Shown here in pieces: positions 1-6,085 of a stretch of DNA of 8,059 bases. Position 1 is the stretch's first letter. Every line of letters begins with the position of its first letter. A program made the position numbers and the translations under genes. Under the pieces are notes generated by a model, which saw only the letters and a program-made list of their open reading frames with translations, was not told the origin of the DNA and ran no database searches. This stretch comes from Gemmatimonadota bacterium (GTDB lineage: Bacteria > Latescibacterota > UBA2968 > UBA8231): the NCBI GenBank assembly GCA_026706505.1, contig JAPOYQ010000837.1, forward strand, positions 1-8,059, given 5' to 3'.

Positions 1-272
1 ATCGAGCCGAGTCGCTGGCGCATCTTCCACGTTCTATATTCTGCAACGGCTTTTGACGAGGCCTGAGCCAGCCCGTCCCTAGTGAATCTCATATCCTTGG
101 CGCGAGGGAATTTCTCTTTGCCTTTAGTGCGGAAATGGACCTCGTCGAGCAGCTCTTCAGCCGCCCGTCCGGCAAAACCTTCCCTAGCGAGCACCGCACG
201 GCGCTTTGAGACATCTCTTATCGTCTCTAGCCGTTTTATAAGACGTTCATGTGAGGCTGACTGCAAGGCCAT
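1..272 (-). CDS. Class I SAM-dependent methyltransferase with THUMP-like N-terminal region, partial (5' end only)
   Basis: Reading the minus strand leftward from an ATG at 272-270 gives an open frame of 90 complete codons with no stop before the window edge. It begins MALQSASHERLIKRLETIRD and contains the stretch RTKGKEKFPRAKDMRFTRDG, then GLAQASSKAVAEYR. The pattern of a KFPxAxxMxFTRxxLxQAS block followed by a VAxYR segment is what I recall just ahead of the Rossmann core in bacterial class I methyltransferases with a THUMP-like domain. The SAM-binding motif itself would lie outside the window, so catalysis is inferred. The residues are charged and helical, with no signal peptide. No good Shine-Dalgarno precedes the ATG; it is the first in-frame ATG after an upstream stop, and a sigma70-like promoter lies in front of it. 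The frame is real-looking protein, while the plus-strand frame opposite it is low-complexity. The family call is from memory of the motif, so moderate confidence. Confidence 0.6.
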   Translation of the reverse strand, partial: MALQSASHERLIKRLETIRDVSKRRAVLAREGFAGRAAEELLDEVHFRTKGKEKFPRAKDMRFTRDGLAQASSKAVAEYRTWKMRQRLGS

Positions 273-327
273 ATTTTGGATTGTGGGAAACTGAACGATG
301 CCCTCTGGGCGCGTGCTGATGGCTGCT

Positions 328-357
328 ATTATATTATCAAATCAGTCCAATTCGCAA
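328..357 (-). promoter_or_regulatory. Sigma70-type promoter for the leftward methyltransferase gene
   Basis: On the minus strand, TTGCGA (357-352) is followed after 18 bases by a perfect TATAAT (333-328). Transcription would begin near 321, about 50 bases before the ATG at 272. The 273-401 intergenic region is clearly richer in A+T than the genes on either side. The -10 matches the consensus fully; the -35 matches at four of six positions. Confidence 0.5.
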
Positions 358-401
358 AATTTCTAGGAGTCAAATTTCTTCTACTAACAAGCTAATAGCC
401 C

Positions 402-2090
402 ATGTCCACAACCTCCGAATACCGCACCCGCTCCAACGCTCCCTTCGCCCTAGACCGTCCCCTCGACAAGGCGCTGACGGTCGCCGCTTGGGTCGAAAGC
501 CCTTCCACCCGCGCCGAAGCCATGCAGCCGCTCGTCTCGCAATGGCAACCCCGCGCCGCACTCAATGCCTTCTCCGCCTATGACGCCGGCCACACCGACG
601 GCCTGGTGACCCAAGGCTACTTCGGCGCAGTATTCGACGGGCGCTACACATACTTCTGCCCCATCCGCGACCAGAATGAGCGCACCTCCGTCCACGGCCG
701 CGTCCTCCGCCTCGACACCCAAGCCGATTTCAAAGACCCGGACGCTTGGACCGCCTACGACGCCAGCTACACCGACGGCCTGCACACCTCGGGCTTCTAC
801 GGCGGAGCCTTTGACGGGCGCTACGTGTACTTCAACCCCCGCGACGACGGCACCGTCCACCACTCGCGGCTCTTGCGCCTCGACACCCAAGCCGACTTCA
901 AAGACCCAGCCGCTTGGGCCGCCCACGACGCCCAGCTCCCCCACTCGGGACAGGGCCTCGCCTTTGACGGACACTACCTCTACTTCTGCCCGGGCTACAC
1001 CCGGTCGTCAACGGGCGGTTTGGACGACGAGAACAGCGGCCACATCCTCCGCTACGACACCCGCTCCCCCCTGAAGGATCCCGCGAGCTATGCCGTCTTC
1101 AACGCCCAACAACTCCACCCGGAGGCGGCCTGTTTCGACGGTGCCGCGTTCGACGGACGCCATATCTACTTTGCGCCGCTCAGCAGCGGCCACGTCCTCC
1201 GCTACGCAGTCGCCGGAGATTTCGCCGATCCGCAGAGTTGGGATCTGTACGACGCCCGCCCCTTGGGGATGCAGATGAACGTCGGTGCTGTGTTCGACGG
1301 GCGGCACATCTATTTTTGCTCTTACGGCAACAGCACAATGCTGCGCTACGACACGGCCGCGCCGTTTGACGATCGGCAAAGTTGGGACACCTACGTTCCC
1401 GTGGAGAACAGCGGTTTTGACGGCGGCTTCTTCGACGGACGCTACATATACTACGTGCCCTTCACCCGTGCCGCCGCACCCGGCGAGAGCGTCTTCCACG
1501 GCTCTTGGCTGCGCTACGACACGGCCGCGCCATTCGACGATCCAGCCGCTTGGGACACGCACGACGCCAGCTATACCGACGGCCTGCATACTACCGCGTA
1601 CAACGCCGGTGCATTCGACGGACGCTACTTCTACACTGCTCCCTGGCGCGGCGACCGCGACGGCGGCCACGCCCATGGTCGCGTACAACGCTACGACACC
1701 CTCGGAGCAGCCGGCGCGTTCTCCCTGCGCTACGGCGACGTGGGCCACAACGGCGGACTCTGCGCAGCCGTGCCCGGCTCCAGCTTCATCGTCAACACCA
1801 CCGGCGGCGCAGTCAGCATTGCCACTCACCAAACCCTCGCGCCCGGCATCCATCACCTCGCCGGAGTGTACGATGGCGCGCGCATTCAACTCTACATCGA
1901 CGGCGCGCTCGCGGCCTCGCGTTCAGCTTGTAACCGTCCGTTGCAACAGACCGCCATCCCCGTGACCATCGGCCATATCGCCGGGGGCAGCGCTCGCTTC
2001 CAAGGCACCATCGCCGAGGTGTATCTAGCGCCTGTCGCCCAAAGCGCCGCTTGGGTCGAAACAACTTACCACGCGGGTGCACCAACCTAA
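402..2090 (+). CDS. LamG domain interrupted by a seven-repeat beta-propeller; function unknown
   Basis: This 562-residue protein has two halves of one fold. Residues about 13-48 (ALTVAAWVES then PLVSQW) look like the opening strands of a LamG/concanavalin-like jelly roll. Residues about 437-545 (FSLRYGD, then HHLAGVYDGARIQLYIDG, TIGHIAGG, FQGTIAEVYLAP) supply the rest. Between them lie seven repeats of about 46-62 residues, each with an FDGR/FDGH turn (F at 78, 137, 188, 250, 298, 344, 405), an aromatic YxYF strand, usually LRYDT or LRLDT, and mostly an F-x-DP-x-x-W turn. Seven repeats suit a seven-bladed propeller. LamG domains commonly bind sugars or proteins; the ligand here is unknown. 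No signal peptide or membrane segment is visible. The ATG is fixed by an in-frame TAG at 396-398. The only purine-rich site, AGGAG at 365-369, is 32 bases away, so initiation may be leaderless or weak. It is probably co-transcribed with the oxidoreductase 12 bases downstream. Confidence 0.85.
   Translation: MSTTSEYRTRSNAPFALDRPLDKALTVAAWVESPSTRAEAMQPLVSQWQPRAALNAFSAYDAGHTDGLVTQGYFGAVFDGRYTYFCPIRDQNERTSVHGRVLRLDTQADFKDPDAWTAYDASYTDGLHTSGFYGGAFDGRYVYFNPRDDGTVHHSRLLRLDTQADFKDPAAWAAHDAQLPHSGQGLAFDGHYLYFCPGYTRSSTGGLDDENSGHILRYDTRSPLKDPASYAVFNAQQLHPEAACFDGAAFDGRHIYFAPLSSGHVLRYAVAGDFADPQSWDLYDARPLGMQMNVGAVFDGRHIYFCSYGNSTMLRYDTAAPFDDRQSWDTYVPVENSGFDGGFFDGRYIYYVPFTRAAAPGESVFHGSWLRYDTAAPFDDPAAWDTHDASYTDGLHTTAYNAGAFDGRYFYTAPWRGDRDGGHAHGRVQRYDTLGAAGAFSLRYGDVGHNGGLCAAVPGSSFIVNTTGGAVSIATHQTLAPGIHHLAGVYDGARIQLYIDGALAASRSACNRPLQQTAIPVTIGHIAGGSARFQGTIAEVYLAPVAQSAAWVETTYHAGAPT
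570..1709 (+). repeat. Seven tandem propeller-blade repeats inside the LamG/propeller gene
   Basis: Residues about 57-436 of the protein form seven repeats. Some repeats remain close at the DNA level. A 29-base block at 711-739 recurs at 879-907 with one mismatch. A 34-base block at 1341-1374 recurs at 1509-1542 with two mismatches. The segment near 757-787 (blade 2) recurs at 1561-1591 (blade 7). The mismatches are mostly third-position, as expected for coding repeats under selection after duplication. Confidence 0.8.
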
Positions 2091-2102
2091 AGGAGTTCCT
2101 TC

Positions 2103-3185
2103 ATGGACGAAAAATACACAGTCGCCATCATCGGCTGCGGTCGCCTCGGCCAGCATTACGCCGAAGTCTATCAAACCCTGCCCAACACCGAGCTAGTCGC
2201 CATTGCCGAATACAACCCCGAGCGCCGCCAAGCCGTCGGCGAGCGCTTCGGCGTCCGCGCCCTCTACCAAGACGCGCAAGACCTTTTCCGGCACGTCGTC
2301 CCCGACATTGCCGCAGTCGTGCTGCCCGGCAAGTTCATCAAGGAGGCCGTCATCGCCGCGGCTCAAGCTGGTGTCAAAGGCGTCTCCACGGACAAGCCCA
2401 TTGAAGCCCGTCTGTCGGATGTCGATGCCATGGTCGAGGAATGCGAAGCGCGCGGCGTGGTCTTTGCCGGCGGCAACCTGCAACGAGCCATGGGCGAGGT
2501 GCAAGAAGCAGCTAACTGGCTGCGCGCCGGCGAGTACGGCCCCTTGCGCGGGGCCAGCGTCCACGGCTGGGGTGGTGAGATTTCCGGCGGAGGCTGCCAG
2601 CACATCGCCGTGCTGCGTCTCTTCACCCAAGCCGAGGTGACCCAAGTCATCGCCTGGGGCTCGCCGCCCGAGGCCCTCGCACGCGACGACGACGAGGGGC
2701 TAATCATCAACGGGCAATTTTCACTCAGCAACGGCCTCGTCTGCCCGGTCTTTGGCCAACCGACGCCCAGCCGCGGCGTGAACGTGTGGACCGACGACGC
2801 GCTCGTGCGCTGGGATTGGGGATCGCCCGAAATTTTCCAAGGCTGCGACACACAGGGTGCCCGCATAAAGATCGATCGCCCCTATATCCCACTCGAATAC
2901 CCCCGCTTCTCCTACATGGGTACTTCAGTGCTGTCGTTTTTAGATGTATTAGAAAACGGCGGCGAGCTGTACATCTCCGGCCACGACCTGCGCCAATCGC
3001 TCGAAGTGGCCATCGCCGCCAAATACTCGGCGCTGTGGGGTAACGTGCCGCTCGACCTGCCGCTCGCCGACCGCTCGCTCGCGCTCTACCCCAGGGCCTA
3101 TCGCTGGCTCGGCGGCGACCATTCCAGTCGTTCGCAAACCTACGCAGAGGCGCTGGAAGGAGAGCTTTTCCCCCGGTCTTCTTAG
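2103..3185 (+). CDS. Gfo/Idh/MocA-family NAD(P)-dependent oxidoreductase
   Basis: This 360-residue cytoplasmic protein starts with a Rossmann fold: VAIIGCGRLG carries the dinucleotide motif G11-x-G13-x-x-G16, and E36 at the end of the second strand suggests a preference for NAD. The family's EKP motif appears as STDKP, with K98 as the expected catalytic lysine. The C-terminal alpha/beta domain ends with the usual SGxDLRxSLEVAIAAKYSA helix. Family members oxidise or reduce hydroxyls on sugars, inositols and related polyols; the substrate here is unknown. The usual DxGxH catalytic segment is not intact: the equivalent region reads SGGGCQHI (161-168), so the acidic residue is missing and the histidine is shifted or replaced. 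The start has a strong AGGAG at 2091-2095, seven bases from the ATG, directly after the upstream stop codon, so the two genes are probably translated from one mRNA. Length is typical of the family. Confidence 0.88.
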   Translation: MDEKYTVAIIGCGRLGQHYAEVYQTLPNTELVAIAEYNPERRQAVGERFGVRALYQDAQDLFRHVVPDIAAVVLPGKFIKEAVIAAAQAGVKGVSTDKPIEARLSDVDAMVEECEARGVVFAGGNLQRAMGEVQEAANWLRAGEYGPLRGASVHGWGGEISGGGCQHIAVLRLFTQAEVTQVIAWGSPPEALARDDDEGLIINGQFSLSNGLVCPVFGQPTPSRGVNVWTDDALVRWDWGSPEIFQGCDTQGARIKIDRPYIPLEYPRFSYMGTSVLSFLDVLENGGELYISGHDLRQSLEVAIAAKYSALWGNVPLDLPLADRSLALYPRAYRWLGGDHSSRSQTYAEALEGELFPRSS

Positions 3186-3225
3186 GCTAGCGTAAAGTCC
3201 GGAATCATGCTGGAATATTACCTTT

Positions 3226-3240
3226 AACTGATGTTACGCA
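3226..3240 (+). repeat. Left terminal inverted repeat of the MITE-like element
   Basis: The 15-mer AACTGATGTTACGCA is the exact reverse complement of 3378-3392. Confidence 0.75.
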
Positions 3241-3267
3241 TCGTCCTGCCCGTGTGCTAGCATTGGC

Positions 3268-3369
3268 AGGTATAGAGATGCTTCGACTCCGCTTCGCTCC
3301 GCTCAGCATGACAGGGGTAGCAAAACATCAGCACCTGTCATGCTGAGCGAAGCGAAGCATCTCATACCT
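3268..3369. repeat. Long imperfect hairpin inside the MITE-like element
   Basis: The left arm (3268-3315) and right arm (3334-3369) pair over AGGTAT, GAGATGCTTCG and CGCTCAGCATGACAGG, around an 18-base loop. The left arm carries about 11 extra bases in the middle, a partial reiteration of CGCTTCGCTC. The core TGTCATGCTGAGCGAAGCG resembles an intergenic repeat I recall from many unrelated bacterial genomes, usually written TGTCATTCTGAGCGAAGCG. As RNA it would fold strongly and could end or slow transcription leaving the oxidoreductase gene. There is no T-run, so it is not a classical intrinsic terminator. Confidence 0.7.
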
Positions 3370-3377
3370 AGGGCCCG

Positions 3378-3392
3378 TGCGTAACATCAGTT
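3378..3392 (-). repeat. Right terminal inverted repeat of the MITE-like element
   Basis: TGCGTAACATCAGTT is the exact reverse complement of the left terminal repeat at 3226-3240. It ends 25 bases before the GTG start of the M24 gene, so the insertion lies close to that gene's translation start region. Confidence 0.75.
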
Positions 3393-3417
3393 CCCTTTAA
3401 GTAGGAATAGAATCATT

Positions 3418-4593
3418 GTGAATGATCATGCCGATTTCAGCCCCAAAGAATACCAACAGCGGCTGAGCAAGCTCAGGGTGTTAATGGCGGAGCGCGGTAT
3501 CGACGCTGTGCTGGTCACCACCGGGGCCAATCACCGCTACTTTACGGGCCATGTGACCCACCGCTGGATGCACCAGTACACGGCCATGTTCGCCCTGCTG
3601 CCGCTGGAGGGCGAACCGCTGCTTATTGTGCCCCCGCAAGAAGCCTGTATGTGCGAGGAAGATTCCTGGATGAAAAGCATCCGAACCTTCCCATTAGAAC
3701 ATATTCTCCAAGGTGTCGATGCCATTACCGACGCCGTGCACGAACTCGGACTGGAAGAAGGCCGCATTGGCACCGAACTCGGCGGGATAGTCGCGCTCAG
3801 GATGCCTTGCGAAGATTTCGACCAGTTGCAGCAAAACCTGCCCAATGTTGATTTTGTCGATGCGTCCGCCCTATGTTGGCAGTTGCGCGCCCGGAAATCG
3901 AGCGCCGAAGTAGAGCGCATCCGCGAGGCAGTGGCCATCACTGATGCAGCGTATCAGGTCCTCTTCGAGGAGGTCAAACCGGGGATGAGCGAGCGGGAGC
4001 TTTGTCGCCTGCTCGCGGTCGAACACCTCAGGCGCGGTGCCGAAATGCCGGGCTCGATCACCCTCGCTCCATATATACCCGACGACATCCGGGTCGCCAA
4101 TAGCACCCTGCGGCGACCTATTGATCGCGTGCTGACCGCGGGTGAAATGATCACCCAAGACGCCGGCGGCGTCTATCGGGGCTACTGGTCAGACTATACG
4201 CGGATGTTTGCGCTCGGGCGGGCTAGTGCTGCACACCAGGACGCCTATCGCGTCGTCTACGATTGTTTGCAGGCGGCGATAGAGGCCACCCGGCCCGGTG
4301 TCCCCATCGCCGATCTGGTCCACGCCGCGAAGGCGACGATGAGCGCCTCGGGCCATGTCGACTATGCCGCAAAGGTCAAGGGTATCGGCCATGCGATGGG
4401 GCTGGAGATTATCGAACCGCCCTTTATCGCCTTTGAAAACGAGGTGATTTTAGCAGAGGGGATGGTCTTCACCATCGAACCCGGACTCTTCACCGCTGAC
4501 GCTTTCTGTATGCTCGAAGAAGACGTGCTCGTCACTGATCGCGGCTACGAGGTGCTATCCAAGCCCGCAAGCGCTGAGTTGCCGGTCCTTTGA
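3418..4593 (+). CDS. M24-family metallohydrolase (Xaa-Pro peptidase / creatinase-like)
   Basis: This 391-residue protein has the two-domain creatinase/prolidase layout. An N-terminal creatinase domain (about 12-150; RLSKLRVLMAERGIDAVLVT) is followed by a pita-bread catalytic domain. All five metal ligands of family M24 can be placed: D248 (TQDAGG), D259 (WSDYTR), H325 (GIGHAMGL), E354 (TIEPGLF) and E368 (LEEDVLV), so a two-metal centre should form. Members cleave Xaa-Pro peptides or hydrolyse C-N bonds in creatine, ectoine and similar molecules; some relatives are DMSP lyases. The second histidine often present in prolidases (GLxxHEPP) is isoleucine here (GLEIIEPP), which argues for a substrate other than classic dipeptides. 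No signal peptide. The start is GTG, with AGGAA at 3403-3407 ten bases upstream; the next in-frame ATG (3484) would cut into the conserved N-terminal domain. The MITE-like element lies just upstream. Confidence 0.87.
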   Translation: MNDHADFSPKEYQQRLSKLRVLMAERGIDAVLVTTGANHRYFTGHVTHRWMHQYTAMFALLPLEGEPLLIVPPQEACMCEEDSWMKSIRTFPLEHILQGVDAITDAVHELGLEEGRIGTELGGIVALRMPCEDFDQLQQNLPNVDFVDASALCWQLRARKSSAEVERIREAVAITDAAYQVLFEEVKPGMSERELCRLLAVEHLRRGAEMPGSITLAPYIPDDIRVANSTLRRPIDRVLTAGEMITQDAGGVYRGYWSDYTRMFALGRASAAHQDAYRVVYDCLQAAIEATRPGVPIADLVHAAKATMSASGHVDYAAKVKGIGHAMGLEIIEPPFIAFENEVILAEGMVFTIEPGLFTADAFCMLEEDVLVTDRGYEVLSKPASAELPVL

Positions 4594-4622
4594 GACCATG
4601 TACCTCGTTAGGTATGGTCTCA
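4591..4622. terminator. Hairpin between convergent genes, possible bidirectional terminator
   Basis: TGAGACCA and TACC pair with GGTA and TGGTCTCA around a TCGTTA loop, with a two-base bulge on the left arm. The stem starts on the TGA stop codon of the M24 gene and ends 19 bases before the end of the opposing sulfatase gene. Its symmetry would serve both strands. No T-tract follows in either direction, so termination efficiency is uncertain. Confidence 0.5.
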
Positions 4623-4640
4623 TGCGCAGCGGTTGAATAA

Positions 4641-6077
4641 TTAGGGCAATGTCACCTCGTCGCCGGTCTCCTCCTGCCAAGCGCGAATCCGCTCACTCAG
4701 TTCGCCAATCCGCGCTCCCTGCTCGCGCCGGTGGTATAGATTCTCCAACTCGTGCGGGTCCGCATTCAAATCGTATAACTCGCCTTGACCCTTGCCGTAC
4801 AGATTGAGCTTCCAGCCATCGGCTGCGACAATAGTGCGAAGGGGATGGACCAAGCTGCGGTTCGGCTCGGCTTCGCCGATCGAGGCTGGCGGGTGGCCGT
4901 CGGCACCGCTCCACTCGACAAACACGTCGTTGGCCGCCAAGTCGTCGCGGCCGCACAGCACCGGCACCCGGCTCTGCCCCTGCAAATGGTCCGGCGCTTC
5001 CAACCCCAGCAAGTCGAGCAGCGTAGGCACCAAGTCGATGTGGCTAAACTGGCCGCCGATTTTCCTTGGCTGTGCATCCAACATGGGCGCGCGCAACAGC
5101 AGCGGCACCTTAATCGACTCCTCGTACATCAGGGTCTTGCCCAAAATCCCGTGATCGCCCATGAGTTCGCCGTGATCCGACGTAAAAATCACAATGGTAT
5201 CGTCGGCCTTGCCGCTCTCGTCTAGAGCTTGGAGGATCTTGGCCACCGAGCGATCCACCAGCGTCACATTGCCCCAATAGCGAGCCATCAGCCCGCGCCA
5301 GCCAGCCTCGGTCTGCAAGTCCAACCCGTAGTTTTCCGAGGCCGAGTAAAAGGCCGCCATCAGCCGCACGATCAAGGGCGCGTCGTCCGGCGGGGGCTGC
5401 CTAAAGCTCGGCCCAGTCGGCAGGATCTCCGGGTCGTAATACTCGTTGAGCGGCCCGGTGTGCGGCGGATGCGGCTCTAGATAGCTAACGCACAGCGCGA
5501 ACGGCGCGTCGCCGCTCTGACGGATGTACTCTGCGGCCTGATCGCCCAAAAACGCCGCCTTGGTGTATTCCTCCGGCATGGAGGCCTCGGCGTGGCGCGA
5601 GAACACGCGCTGGCCGAGGTTTTCCGCATCGGGCGCAAACCCCTGCTCGACCAAGAAGTGGTGATACGGGCTGAGCACATCCAGCCGCTCCGGCGCGGAA
5701 TAGCAACGCCGATACGAGTCTTCGCTGCCGACCCACGTTTCAAACCCATGCTGGGGGAAAATCTCATCTCCCAAGTGCCATTTGCCCATAAAGGCCGTCT
5801 GATATTCCGGCGGCAGCATCTCGGCAAAAGTCGGCACCTCGGCGCGCAGCGGCACATTGCACGCGGGCACGCCAGCAGTGTGCGGCCATAGTCCCGTCAG
5901 CATGGTGGCCCGCGCCGGGCTGCACACCGGCTGACTCACGTAGGCGTTTTCAAAGACAAAACCGTCGGCGGCCAGTGCGTCGAGCGCTGGAGTCTCGATC
6001 TGCTCGTTGCCATAGCAGCGCAGCGTATCCACGCGCTGCTGATCAGTGAAGATGTAAAGTACGTTGGGATGTCCCAT
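4641..6077 (-). CDS. Type I sulfatase (formylglycine-dependent), cytoplasmic
   Basis: This 478-residue alkaline-phosphatase-superfamily sulfatase hydrolyses a sulfate ester of unknown substrate. The signature CSPAR (C52-S-P-A-R56) is present; C52 would be converted to formylglycine. Other expected active-site elements are NVLYIFTDQQR near the N-terminus (D12, Q13), GKWHLG (K99, H101), EPHPPH (H203), TSDHGE (D301, H302) and K314. The C-terminal ELYDLNADPHELENL block is the usual end domain. There is no signal peptide: the protein starts MGHPNVLYIF directly at the first strand, unlike most secreted sulfatases, so a small imported or internal sulfated compound is more likely than an external polymer. 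No formylglycine-generating enzyme is in the window. The ATG lies eight bases after the dehydrogenase stop, and a GGGGG tract (6082-6086) sits in that junction, suggesting translational coupling. Length is typical. Confidence 0.92.
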   Translation of the reverse strand: MGHPNVLYIFTDQQRVDTLRCYGNEQIETPALDALAADGFVFENAYVSQPVCSPARATMLTGLWPHTAGVPACNVPLRAEVPTFAEMLPPEYQTAFMGKWHLGDEIFPQHGFETWVGSEDSYRRCYSAPERLDVLSPYHHFLVEQGFAPDAENLGQRVFSRHAEASMPEEYTKAAFLGDQAAEYIRQSGDAPFALCVSYLEPHPPHTGPLNEYYDPEILPTGPSFRQPPPDDAPLIVRLMAAFYSASENYGLDLQTEAGWRGLMARYWGNVTLVDRSVAKILQALDESGKADDTIVIFTSDHGELMGDHGILGKTLMYEESIKVPLLLRAPMLDAQPRKIGGQFSHIDLVPTLLDLLGLEAPDHLQGQSRVPVLCGRDDLAANDVFVEWSGADGHPPASIGEAEPNRSLVHPLRTIVAADGWKLNLYGKGQGELYDLNADPHELENLYHRREQGARIGELSERIRAWQEETGDEVTLP

Positions 6078-6085
6078 AAAACCCC

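Larger units (their letters stand above)
3226..3393. mobile_element. MITE-like non-autonomous element with perfect terminal inverted repeats
   Basis: AACTGATGTTACGCA at 3226-3240 is matched by its exact reverse complement at 3378-3392. CCTTTAA occurs on both flanks (3221-3227 and 3394-3400) and could be a target-site duplication, overlapping the left terminal repeat by two bases. The roughly 167-base interior has no ORF and is mostly a large hairpin. This architecture is typical of a miniature inverted-repeat transposable element mobilised by a transposase elsewhere. I cannot name the parent insertion sequence family. It fills most of the 232-base gap between the oxidoreductase and M24 genes and probably blocks or attenuates readthrough. 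Confidence 0.65.

Noticed and set aside
82..294. Plus-strand 70-residue open frame at the left edge
   Set aside because: Serine/arginine-rich low-complexity product with no ribosome binding site; the opposite strand encodes a credible methyltransferase N-terminus.
570..1709. CRISPR or non-coding tandem repeat array
   Set aside because: The repeats are in frame, vary mainly at third codon positions and encode a coherent propeller motif; spacing is irregular (46-62 codons).
450..1889. Long minus-strand open frames (174 and 293 residues) opposite the LamG/propeller gene
   Set aside because: They are rich in V, A, G and repetitive in step with the propeller repeats, as expected of antisense shadows of a GC-rich repetitive gene; no plausible start signals.
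3186..3417. Riboswitch or small RNA in the intergenic gap
   Set aside because: The strong structure is explained by terminal inverted repeats and a known-looking repetitive palindrome; no ligand-binding aptamer core is recognisable.
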